DNA of 64,000 bases, taken from contig CP075367.1 of NCBI GenBank assembly GCA_019454165.1, forward strand, positions 1,082,179 to 1,146,178, read 5' to 3'. Origin of the DNA: Anaerolineales bacterium. Its GTDB lineage: Bacteria > Chloroflexota > Anaerolineae > Anaerolineales > UBA11579. Numbering within the stretch: position 1 is the stretch's first letter; each line of letters begins with the position of its first letter. Below are positions 19,098-25,580 of this stretch, piece after piece. A program made the translations under genes and the position numbers. The notes beneath the pieces are model-generated. The model made no database searches. It saw nothing but the letters and a program-made list of their open reading frames with translations, and was not told where the DNA came from.

Positions 19098-19297
19098 TGT
19101 CATTCCGAGCGGGTGCTTAAACCCCACCAGACCGCCGAACCCGCGCCAGCGAGGAATCCGTCAAGGCACATCTTCCACGCAATGCCTCTTTACAAGGCGT
19201 AGAAATTACCACTGCATAGAACACATGCCAGCAAGGATTCTTCCCTGATCTGGCTTCGGCGACCTGGCGTGGGTTCCCAAACCCGGTCAGAATGACA
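19098..19297. repeat. MITE-like intergenic element
   Basis: A roughly 200-bp noncoding stretch bounded by the inverted termini TGTCATTC and GAATGACA, with internal GAGGAATC and GGATTCTTCC segments. It shares its TGTCAT-type ends with palindromes at 46283 and 58749. No open frame or transposase. The 50 bp just upstream hold an AGTGAGCAGTGAACTG-like low-complexity stretch also seen in other gaps here. Confidence 0.5.
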
Positions 19298-19335
19298 CGG
19301 AGGGCGCAGCATGCTGCGCCCACTACTGTAATGTC

Positions 19336-20385
19336 CTAACTCACAACAACCTCCGGCACGCTGGCATGCAGCTGCCCGCAGGCGGCCTGGATCTCATCCC
19401 CAAACGAAGAACGCACCGTCACTTTCAACCCGGCCTGCTCCAGCCAATTGCGGAACTGGCGGATGTGGGCCTCGCTGGGCCGCGCAAAACGCTCGGCGGC
19501 GAAATCATTGGCGTTGTGGCGCAACAGATTGACGTGGAACAGCCGCGTCTGCCGCCCACGCGCCTGCAGCAGGGCCGCCAGGGCAGCCGCATGCTGGCGG
19601 CTGTCGTTCACACCCTCTAGTAGCAAGTAAGCGATGTAAACCTTGCGATGGGTGCGCGCAATGTGCTCATCCAGTGCGTCGAATACTTCTTCGATCGGGT
19701 ACTTGCGATTCAGCGGGATCAGCTGACTGCGCTGCTCGTTGAACGGAGAGTGTAGTGAAAAGGTCAGGTTGACCTGCGGCTGCGCTTGCGTGAGCTGGCG
19801 CATGGCCGGCACCAGGCCGATAGTCGAAACCGTCAGCCGGCGCGGGCTGAGCGCGAACAGCGCCGGATCGGTGAGGCATTCCAGGGCTGTGAGCAGGTTG
19901 GGATTGGCCAGCGCTTCGCCCATGCCCATGAACGAGATGCTGTCGAGCGGCTGGCCCAGCGCACGGAAGTACAGCGCCTGATCGCAGATCTCGTCTGCGC
20001 TTAGGTTGCGCTGCAGCCGCATGGCGGCTGTAGCGCAAAACCGGCAGCCGAAGCCGCAGCCCGCCTGGGTGGACAGGCAGTACGAGCGCCAGCCAGCGCG
20101 GTAGCGCATGGCCACGGCTTCGATGCGGCGGCCATCGTTCAGGGTGAAGAGGTATTTCTCAGCCTGGGCAGCTCGGCTGACCTGGGCTGGCGCCAGGCTG
20201 AGCAGGTGATCGCCAAACTGCTGCGCCAGCGCCTGGCGCAGGTGGCCGGGCAACGCCCGCATGGCGCTGAACTGCAGCACGCCGTGGTGGAAGATGGCGT
20301 CAAGGATTTGCTGAAAACGGTACGGCGCCGCGCCATGCTGGCCTACGGCGCTTTGGATCTGGCTATATCGGTGTGCACGGGGCAT
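19336..20385 (-). CDS. cfr: Cfr-family 23S rRNA (A2503-C8) methyltransferase
   Basis: A 349-residue radical-SAM protein of the RlmN/Cfr family. The CxxxCxxC cluster motif is Cys110, Cys114 and Cys117, and the methyl-carrying Cys336 is in QAACGQLH. Several segments follow Cfr rather than RlmN: ISFMGMGEALAN (RlmN has GMGEPL), TDPALFALSPRRL, PQVNLTFSLHSP and HRKVYIAYLLLEGVND. Cfr adds a methyl to C8 of A2503 and protects ribosomes from phenicols, lincosamides, oxazolidinones, pleuromutilins and streptogramin A. Whether this protein does so is inference. GAGGT precedes the ATG. A structured leader with two small ORFs and a terminator lies upstream, typical of drug-inducible genes. Confidence 0.85.
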   Translation of the reverse strand: MPRAHRYSQIQSAVGQHGAAPYRFQQILDAIFHHGVLQFSAMRALPGHLRQALAQQFGDHLLSLAPAQVSRAAQAEKYLFTLNDGRRIEAVAMRYRAGWRSYCLSTQAGCGFGCRFCATAAMRLQRNLSADEICDQALYFRALGQPLDSISFMGMGEALANPNLLTALECLTDPALFALSPRRLTVSTIGLVPAMRQLTQAQPQVNLTFSLHSPFNEQRSQLIPLNRKYPIEEVFDALDEHIARTHRKVYIAYLLLEGVNDSRQHAAALAALLQARGRQTRLFHVNLLRHNANDFAAERFARPSEAHIRQFRNWLEQAGLKVTVRSSFGDEIQAACGQLHASVPEVVVS

Positions 20386-20458
20386 CAGTTACCTCGCTAC
20401 GCGCTAAATGGTGGATGGTGGCTTGCGAACGGACGGCAAAGATGAACGTGCGAAACAT
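20363..20458 (-). CDS. Leader peptide overlapping the cfr start (31 aa)
   Basis: A 31-codon ORF starting MFRTFIFAV, preceded by AGGAGGT four bases before its ATG, the strongest ribosome binding site in the area. It lies just downstream of an intrinsic terminator and ends 23 bp inside cfr in another frame. Ribosomes on it would cross the cfr initiation region. Its position and short hydrophobic N-terminus resemble leader peptides of inducible resistance genes. Translation is inferred. Confidence 0.55.
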   Translation of the reverse strand: MFRTFIFAVRSQATIHHLARSEVTDAPCTPI

Positions 20459-20486
20459 GACTACCTCCTGAATTTGGGTGGGAAAC

Positions 20487-20514
20487 AAAAAAACGCCGCG
20501 GGCAAGCCGCGGCG
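20487..20514 (-). terminator. Intrinsic terminator/attenuator in the cfr leader
   Basis: On the minus strand an 8-bp GC stem (CGCCGCGG / CCGCGGCG) with a 5-nt loop is followed by seven T residues. It lies between the promoter at 20652-20679 and cfr. I see no promoter after it, so cfr mRNA must read through it. It could also simply end the pyrK-like transcript. Confidence 0.8.
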
Positions 20515-20607
20515 TCACAAAAACACACAGTGATATGAATCAGAAAAGAGAGGCGTTGGCAGACCCGGAAACGACAACAGGCGATGCTGCTGTCAACTGT
20601 AAGGGGA

Positions 20608-20622
20608 CTACCACGTTGTCAT
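20608..20622 (-). CDS. Minimal upstream ORF in the cfr leader (MTTW)
   Basis: ATG-ACA-ACG-TGG-TAG, a four-codon ORF with GGAGGT nine bases upstream (20637-20632), located about 25 nt after the predicted transcription start and before the terminator. Tiny ORFs in this position serve as ribosome-stalling sensors in antibiotic-induced attenuators. Function here is inferred from position. Confidence 0.4.
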   Translation of the reverse strand: MTTW

Positions 20623-20651
20623 TAAGGACGTACCTCCGTAACTCTCAATCC

Positions 20652-20679
20652 AGTCTACCGCCATCAGCAGGCTTGTCAA
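20652..20679 (-). promoter_or_regulatory. Promoter of the cfr leader transcript
   Basis: Minus-strand TTGACA (20679-20674), 16-bp spacer, TAGACT (20657-20652). The -35 box contains the TGA stop of the pyrK-like gene. The predicted start near 20645 gives a leader of about 260 nt. Confidence 0.65.
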
Positions 20680-21380
20680 GCCGCAGGCAGGAGGTCGGCC
20701 AGGTTGAAGACTGGCCCCTGATTGCAAGCAAGCTGCGCTTTGCGCGGGGTGGCAAAGCTGCACACGCCGCACTGCGCCAGGCCGCCGCACGGCATGGGCG
20801 GCGTCACCAACGCCTGGCCGCGCAGCGTTTTTGGGGCGCGCTCGTGGATACCCAGCAGGCGGGGCAACTCGTCCACCTGGCCGGGCGGCAGGTCCAGCGC
20901 GAGGAAGTCGGCCCAGGCCAGCGCAGCCGGCAGGGCGGCCAGGGGTTGGATCTCGAACTGGCTGGGCAGCTCACCCAGCGGTTCGTCGCAGAACACGGCC
21001 ACGGCATCCGCCTCGGCGGCTAGCGGCAGCAGGCGAGCGGCATTGCGCTCGCTGGCTGCCAATGCCAGCCGGCGCGTATTTGGCAGCAGGCTGAAGCCGC
21101 GGCCCAGCGGGCCGCGCAGGCGCAGTTGGGTGCCGGGCTGCCAGCCCGCCGGCAGCGGGCCGGCTACGGCCAGTTCGGCAATATTCCCTTCTGGTTCCGG
21201 CGGCATGTGGCCGGCCGCGAACAGTTGCACGGCGACTGCGGCCAGGCCATCGGCCGGATCATGCGCCTGCAGGTATTGGCCCGGGCGCGGCAGGGCGGCG
21301 GTGGGAAGTTGCAAGCGCGCCGCGGCGTTCTGATACCGTTCTAACAGGAGGGCGGATAGCTGGGCCGTATAATGATTCAT
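20676..21380 (-). CDS. PyrK-like iron-sulfur flavoprotein subunit
   Basis: About 234 residues, related to the electron-transfer subunit of dihydroorotate dehydrogenase B. The N-terminal half resembles a ferredoxin-reductase-type FAD domain (PGQYLQAHDP, LRLRGPLGRGF). The middle is a weak NAD-binding-like region. The C-terminus has the Cys spacing for a [2Fe-2S] cluster (MPCGGLAQCGVC then LACNQGPVF). No pyrD or other pyrimidine gene is adjacent, so the partner is unknown. The ATG at 21380 is preceded by AAGG. Cfr lies downstream on the same strand, beyond the leader. Confidence 0.75.
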   Translation of the reverse strand: MNHYTAQLSALLLERYQNAAARLQLPTAALPRPGQYLQAHDPADGLAAVAVQLFAAGHMPPEPEGNIAELAVAGPLPAGWQPGTQLRLRGPLGRGFSLLPNTRRLALAASERNAARLLPLAAEADAVAVFCDEPLGELPSQFEIQPLAALPAALAWADFLALDLPPGQVDELPRLLGIHERAPKTLRGQALVTPPMPCGGLAQCGVCSFATPRKAQLACNQGPVFNLADLLPAA

Positions 21381-21460
21381 CGCAACCTTTCGGCATGCTA
21401 CCACGCCAACCGTAGCACATTGTGGGCGCCAGCCGTTTTGATGCTCTATGAGGAGGAGCA

Positions 21461-22489
21461 ATGGAACTCGTTAGCATTCTTGCATTTCTATCTGCTGTAG
21501 CCTGGCTGCTGGTCATCGGTGTCGTCACCCTGGTGGTAGTGCGTGCGGTGCGCAGCCGCGGCATCAAAGGCGCGGGCGGCATGGCCGGTGGCGGCTTGCT
21601 GATCGCCGGCACGGTTGTGCTGGCGATCCTGCTCAGCACGCTGGCGGCTGGCCTGGTGTTCATCCAGCCCAATGAGCGTGGCGTGGTCATCAGCGCCACG
21701 CAAGGCGGCATTCGCGATGAGGCGTTGCAGCCCGGCCTGCATTGGGTCGTGCCGTTCGCCGAGAATGTGATCCCGTACACCATCGCCCGCCAGACCTACA
21801 CCATGTCGGTGGTGCCGGAGGAAAGCGATGTGTTCCGCGATGATGCGGTCGAGTCGCGCACCTCGGACGGCCAGATCGTGCATGTCGACGCTTCGGTGAT
21901 CTTCTCCATTAATCCAGAAGAAGTCGTGGATGTGCACATCCGCTGGCAGAACCGCTACATCAACGGCATGGTACGCCCGATCGTGCGCGGCGTGATCCGC
22001 GATGCGGTGGCCCAGTTCGGCATTGAGCAGGTGTACAGCACGCACCGCCAGGAATTGACCGAGAAGATCTCGGCCGAATTGCAGCGCCGCTTTGAAATGA
22101 ACGGCCTGGAGCTTGTGGATTTTGTGGTGCGCAACATCGCCTTCTCGGCTGAGTATGCCGACTCGGTGGAGCAGAAGCAGATCGCTGAGCAGCAGGCCCA
22201 GCAAGCCGCCTTTGTGGTCGAGCAGCGTCGCCAGGAAGCTGAGCAAGCCCGCCAGGTGGCGCAGGGTGTCGCCGATGCGGCTGTCATCCGTGCGCAAGGT
22301 GAGGCTGAGGCCCGCCTGATCCAAGCCGAGGCGGAAGCCGAGGCGTTGCGCATGCTGGCCGAAGCCATCGGCCAGAACCCGGACATCTTGACGTTGGAAT
22401 ACATCCAGAAGCTGGCGCCCAACATCCAGGTGATGTTGGTGCCAACCGATAACCCGTTCCTGCTGCCCTTGCCAAGTACCAACCCTTAG
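21461..22489 (+). CDS. SPFH/prohibitin-family membrane protein
   Basis: A 342-residue protein with two N-terminal membrane segments (about 8-28 and 45-70), an SPFH/band-7 domain (about 70-235; NERGVVISATQGGIRDEALQPGLHWVVPF, SDGQIVHVDASVIFSI) and a long Glu/Ala/Gln-rich coiled coil (about 240-320). Band-7 proteins build membrane microdomain scaffolds and often modulate proteases. No NfeD or protease partner is adjacent. GAGGAGGAG precedes the ATG. A strong hairpin follows the stop. Confidence 0.9.
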   Translation: MELVSILAFLSAVAWLLVIGVVTLVVVRAVRSRGIKGAGGMAGGGLLIAGTVVLAILLSTLAAGLVFIQPNERGVVISATQGGIRDEALQPGLHWVVPFAENVIPYTIARQTYTMSVVPEESDVFRDDAVESRTSDGQIVHVDASVIFSINPEEVVDVHIRWQNRYINGMVRPIVRGVIRDAVAQFGIEQVYSTHRQELTEKISAELQRRFEMNGLELVDFVVRNIAFSAEYADSVEQKQIAEQQAQQAAFVVEQRRQEAEQARQVAQGVADAAVIRAQGEAEARLIQAEAEAEALRMLAEAIGQNPDILTLEYIQKLAPNIQVMLVPTDNPFLLPLPSTNP

Positions 22490-22508
22490 GAGTGTCGATA
22501 ACCAGCAA

Positions 22509-22538
22509 ACAACGGCCAGCCGCAAGGCTGGCCGTTGT
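22509..22538 (+). terminator. Hairpin terminator after the SPFH gene
   Basis: A perfect 13-bp stem with a GCAA tetraloop. The following tract is GTTTAATATTATTT, weaker than a run of T but adequate. Confidence 0.75.
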
Positions 22539-22627
22539 GTTTAATATTATTTATGATATAACCCATAGAAATCTGCGCTCATCTTATATTTAGTTGATTT
22601 TATTTATCAACTAGGTTGAACATATGG

Positions 22628-22633
22628 TAGAAT
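22628..22633 (+). promoter_or_regulatory. -10 box of the ferritin gene
   Basis: TAGAAT immediately precedes an ATG at 22634. Because transcription should start at about 22640, translation must begin at the next in-frame ATG at 22655, which has AAAGGAG in front of it. Confidence 0.5.
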
Positions 22634-22654
22634 ATGGCCCACAAAGGAGCAAAA

Positions 22655-23170
22655 ATGTTAATTAGTAAGACGCTTGAAAAAGCCATCAATGACCAGGTGG
22701 GGCGTGAGTTTGGCGCCGCCATGCAATATGTCAACATCGCCTCATACTTCACGGCCGACAACATGCTGTTGTTCGGCAAGCTGTTCTTTGAGCAGGCCGC
22801 TGAGGAGAACCAGCACGCCATGAAATTCGTGCGCTATGTGCTGGATGCTGGCGGCACAATCGGTGTGCCGGCCATCCCGCAGGCGCGGGCCGACTTCAAG
22901 TCCCCTGAGGACGCGGTAGGCGCTGCGCTGCAGTGGGAAGAGGAAGTTACCCGCCAGATCAATGAGTTGATGGATATTGCCGTCAAGGAGAAAGACTACA
23001 TTGCCCAGGAGTTCCTCGGCTGGTTCGTGAACGAGCAGCTGGAGGAAGTCTCCAAGATGAGCACTATCCTGAGCGTGATCCAGCGCGCCGGCGACAACCT
23101 GCTGCTGGCCGAGCAGTATGTGCAAAACACCCTGGCCGACATCGAAACGGTGGAGGGTGGAGCGAAGTAG
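22655..23170 (+). CDS. ftn: Ferritin (bacterial non-heme type)
   Basis: A 171-residue four-helix iron-storage protein. Ferroxidase ligands are visible: Glu in GREFGAAMQY (about residue 17), the ExxH pair in AAEENQHAMKF (about 50-55), Glu in ALQWEEEVT (about 95) and helix D residues in FVNEQLEEVSKM (about 128-138). It oxidises Fe(II) and stores it in a 24-mer cavity, limiting Fenton chemistry. The start at 22655 rests on the AAAGGAG site. A large noncoding region follows. Confidence 0.93.
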   Translation: MLISKTLEKAINDQVGREFGAAMQYVNIASYFTADNMLLFGKLFFEQAAEENQHAMKFVRYVLDAGGTIGVPAIPQARADFKSPEDAVGAALQWEEEVTRQINELMDIAVKEKDYIAQEFLGWFVNEQLEEVSKMSTILSVIQRAGDNLLLAEQYVQNTLADIETVEGGAK

Positions 23171-23195
23171 TACAGGTAGGTGGTTATAATAAGCC

Positions 23196-23246
23196 AGCTA
23201 TCAGCTATCAGCTATCAGCTATCAGCTATCAGCTATCAGCTATCAG
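23196..23246. repeat. 7-bp tandem repeat
   Basis: Seven consecutive copies of AGCTATC plus two bases, perfectly periodic, in the gap after ferritin. It lies in noncoding DNA and is probably a slippage-prone microsatellite. Confidence 0.9.
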
Positions 23247-23285
23247 TAGTGAGTAGTGACAACTGAATACTCTTCGGTGGCAGGT

Positions 23286-23397
23286 ACGTTGTGGCAAAAA
23301 CGCCACAACGTTGGCAGTTGCTACGCAACTGCAGCTGCCGGGTTTAGATGCGCAGCAAAAGTTGCTGCGCGGGCGTTTCGGAAAAGCACGAAACGCC
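23286..23397 (+). repeat. Array of four perfect hairpins before the riboswitch
   Basis: Four back-to-back inverted repeats: 23286-23311 (10-bp stem), 23314-23332 (8 bp, TAC loop), 23350-23370 (9 bp, AAG loop) and 23372-23397 (9 bp, 8-nt loop). Their sequences differ from one another, so they are not copies of one unit. No open reading frame explains them. They directly precede the FMN riboswitch. Confidence 0.7.
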
Positions 23398-23417
23398 AGG
23401 TGCTCTTACAACTTAAT

Positions 23418-23605
23418 ATCTTCGGGGCAGGGTGATTACGCATCGGCACGGTCGTGGCGGTGGAGTTTGCGAAGCAAACTCCATTAGCAGCGGCGCCAGC
23501 CGCTGCGTAAAATTCCCGATCGGTGGTACAGCCCACGAGCGCTCGTTGAGCGCAGGATCCGGTGAAACTCCGGGGCCGACGGTATAGTCCGGATGAAAGA
23601 AGAGC
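23418..23605 (+). ncRNA. FMN riboswitch (RFN element) with expanded P2 loop
   Basis: Conserved RFN blocks occur in order: CTTCGGGGCAGGGTG at 23420, AATTCCCGATCGGTGGT near 23511, AGCCCACGAGCGC near 23530, GGATCCGGTGAAACTCCGG near 23555, GGCCGACGGTATAGTCCGG near 23574, and a closing GAAGAG. The loop that is normally a few bases between GGGTG and AATTCCC holds about 75 extra bases. These contain two perfect hairpins (23461-23483 and 23487-23506), and TTACGCA/TGCGTAA extends the stem. It controls the ribXYZ genes downstream, presumably switching them off when FMN is plentiful. Confidence 0.88.
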
Positions 23606-23625
23606 GGAGGATCGAAGACTCCGCA

Positions 23626-23658
23626 AAGCTATGCAAAGCGCAAGCGCTTGCATAGCTT
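23626..23658 (+). promoter_or_regulatory. Long hairpin after the riboswitch aptamer
   Basis: AAGCTATGCAA pairs with TTGCATAGCTT and GCGC with GCGC, giving 15 bp with one bulged A and an AA loop. It lies between the aptamer and the first terminator and could be part of the expression platform. A smaller GCGGAG/CTCCGC hairpin sits at 23604-23624. Confidence 0.5.
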
Positions 23659-23680
23659 ACGCATTGCGCGTTCTCTCCAC

Positions 23681-23714
23681 ATGCCCCAAAGCGATCTGCT
23701 TTGGGGCATTGTTT
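23681..23714 (+). terminator. Riboswitch terminator 1
   Basis: A 12-bp stem (ATGCCCCAAAGC / GCTTTGGGGCAT) with a 5-nt loop, then TGTTTT. It is well placed to be the FMN-controlled terminator. Confidence 0.75.
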
Positions 23715-23748
23715 TGAGGCGCGGTCTGCGTGGTTTGTGCTATGGCAC

Positions 23749-23783
23749 AACAGCCCCGATGAATTCATCGGGGCTGTTTTTGT
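23749..23783 (+). terminator. Riboswitch terminator 2
   Basis: A 30-base perfect palindrome centred on GAATTC, with a CAGCCCCGATG arm, followed by TTTGTTT. It lies 20 bp before the ribX start. Two terminators in series upstream of one operon is unusual. Confidence 0.75.
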
Positions 23784-23802
23784 TTGCATGAGGTGATGTG
23801 TA

Positions 23803-24609
23803 GTGAAGCATGAGCGTGAACGTATAGGGGCGTATCCCTGGCTGCTCGGCCCGGCGGTTGCGGCGGTGACCGTGTTGGCGTGGGAGTTGCTGGTGCGTGT
23901 GACCCAGTTGCCCGCCTTCATCCTGCCCGCGCCGGGCGCGGTATGGCGCCGCCTGGCGCTGGCCTTGCAAGACGGCACGCTGCTGCGCCACGGCCTGGTG
24001 ACCCTGCAGGAAGTCGTGCTGGGTTTGGCGGTGGGTGTGCTGGCGGCCGGGCTGCTGGGCTACTGGCTGGCGCGCTCGCCGCGCTGGGAGCGGCTGCTGG
24101 CGCCGTTCGTGGTGGCCAGCCAATCCGTGCCCATCGTGGCCATCGCCCCCTTGTTGGTGATCTGGTTCGGCCCAGGACTGTTATCCAAGACCCTCATCTG
24201 TGCGCTGATCGTGTTCTTTCCCATCCTGATCAACACCATCATCGGCCTGCACAGCGTGCCGCAGGAGTTGCGTGACCTCATGCGCAGCCTGCAGGCCAGC
24301 CGCGCCCAGACCTTCCGCCTGCTGGAGCTGCCGGCCGCGCTGCCCGTGTTCCTGGGCGGGTTGCGCATCGGCGCTACGCTGTCGGTCATCGGCGCGGTAG
24401 TGGGTGAGCTGGTGGGAGCGGACCGCGGGCTGGGTTTCCTCATTAATGTGGGCCGCGGCCAGTACGACACCGCGCTGGTGTTCGTGGCCGTGTTCGCCTT
24501 GGTGGCGCTGGCGCTGACCCTGTATGGCCTGGTGTCGCTGGCCGAGCGCCGCTGGCTGTGGTGGCAGCAGAAAACCAATCCTTCCTCTTTCTTGTATGGA
24601 GAGTCATGA
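23803..24609 (+). CDS. ribX: Riboflavin-type ABC transporter permease
   Basis: A 268-residue BPD_transp_1 permease with about six helices and the EAA-type loop (DLMRSLQASRAQTFRLLELPAALP). The family imports THI5/NMT1-type ligands, nitrate, sulfonates or riboflavin. The FMN riboswitch directly upstream points to riboflavin or a precursor, as for the RibXY type described in Chloroflexi. The start is a GTG with an AGGTGATG site; the stop overlaps the next ATG. Confidence 0.82.
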   Translation: MKHERERIGAYPWLLGPAVAAVTVLAWELLVRVTQLPAFILPAPGAVWRRLALALQDGTLLRHGLVTLQEVVLGLAVGVLAAGLLGYWLARSPRWERLLAPFVVASQSVPIVAIAPLLVIWFGPGLLSKTLICALIVFFPILINTIIGLHSVPQELRDLMRSLQASRAQTFRLLELPAALPVFLGGLRIGATLSVIGAVVGELVGADRGLGFLINVGRGQYDTALVFVAVFALVALALTLYGLVSLAERRWLWWQQKTNPSSFLYGES

Positions 24610-25580
24610 AGAATCCTCTTGTAATCCTCCTATTTGTTGCAGGTTTGTTGCTGGCGGCCTGTGGCGCTCAGCCGCAGGCTGAAGCCCAGCCCTTGCGTTT
24701 GCCAATGGGCTACATCCCCAATGTGCAATATGCGCCCTTCTATGTCGCCGTGGAGCGCGGCTATTTTGCCGAGGCGGGCTTTGAGATCGAGTTCGACTAC
24801 AGTTTCGAAACGGATGGCGTTGCCCTGGTAGGCGCGGGCGATCTGCCCTTAGCGGTCGTATCGGGCGAGCAGGTGCTGCTGGGCCGTGCCGCGGGGCTGC
24901 CCATCGTGTATGTTGCCGCCTGGTATCAGGAGTTCCCGGTGGCGGTGGTGGCGATGGCCGAGAGCGGCATCCAGACCGCGGCCGATCTGCGCGGGGCGCG
25001 CATCGGCCTGCCGGGCTTGTTCGGCGCAACCTACATCGGCCTGCGCGCGATGCTGAGCGAGGCCGGCATCCCAGAGGCCGAGGTGGTGCTCGATTCGATC
25101 GGCTTCAATCAGGTGCAGGCGCTGGCCGCTGGGCAGCAGCAGGCGGTGGTGGGCTATGTCAATAATGAGCCGATCCAACTGGAAGCCCAGGGCTACGATG
25201 TGAACGTGCTGCATGTGGCCGACTATGTCGAGCTGGCCGCCAACGGCCTGCTCACTAATGAAACCATGCTGGCCGAGCATCCTGAGCAGGTGCGCGCTTT
25301 TGTGCGTGCCTTCCTGCGCGGCCTGGCTGACACCATTGCTGACCCCGAGGCCGCCTACGAGATATCCACGAAGTATGTGGAGGGCTTGAGCGCGTTGGAC
25401 AAAGACACTCAGATGGCAGTGCTGACCCTCTCGATCGAGTCATGGCAGGCCGAGCCGCTGGGGTACTCCAGCCCGCAGGCGTGGGAGAACATGCATGCCG
25501 TGCTGCTGGAGATGGGCTTGATCACCCAACCGCTGGATGTAGGCGCGGCCTTCACTAACGATTTCCTGCCGGCAGATTAA
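24606..25580 (+). CDS. ribY: Riboflavin-type ABC transporter substrate-binding lipoprotein
   Basis: About 324 residues. Lipoprotein signal peptide ending in LLLAAC (lipid-anchored Cys at about residue 19). The mature part is an NMT1/THI5-like periplasmic-binding fold: LPMGYIPNVQYAPFYVAVERGYF, then GLPGLFGATYIGLRAML and NNEPIQLEAQGYDVNVL. The ATG at 24606 overlaps the ribX stop. An open frame reaches further upstream but lacks a signal peptide start. Assignment to riboflavin rests on the riboswitch; thiamine precursors or other ligands remain possible. Confidence 0.82.
   Translation: MKNPLVILLFVAGLLLAACGAQPQAEAQPLRLPMGYIPNVQYAPFYVAVERGYFAEAGFEIEFDYSFETDGVALVGAGDLPLAVVSGEQVLLGRAAGLPIVYVAAWYQEFPVAVVAMAESGIQTAADLRGARIGLPGLFGATYIGLRAMLSEAGIPEAEVVLDSIGFNQVQALAAGQQQAVVGYVNNEPIQLEAQGYDVNVLHVADYVELAANGLLTNETMLAEHPEQVRAFVRAFLRGLADTIADPEAAYEISTKYVEGLSALDKDTQMAVLTLSIESWQAEPLGYSSPQAWENMHAVLLEMGLITQPLDVGAAFTNDFLPAD

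Noticed and set aside
17589..19127. Open frame of about 512 codons opposite the phosphohexomutase
   Set aside because: Antisense shadow of a well-conserved enzyme gene; no recognisable domain or ribosome binding site.
20487..20514. Terminator serving only the pyrK-like gene
   Set aside because: Possible, but the only visible promoter for cfr lies upstream of it, so a role in the cfr transcript cannot be avoided; kept as an attenuator candidate.
23196..23246. Possible CRISPR array
   Set aside because: The unit is 7 bp with no spacers, and no cas genes are nearby.
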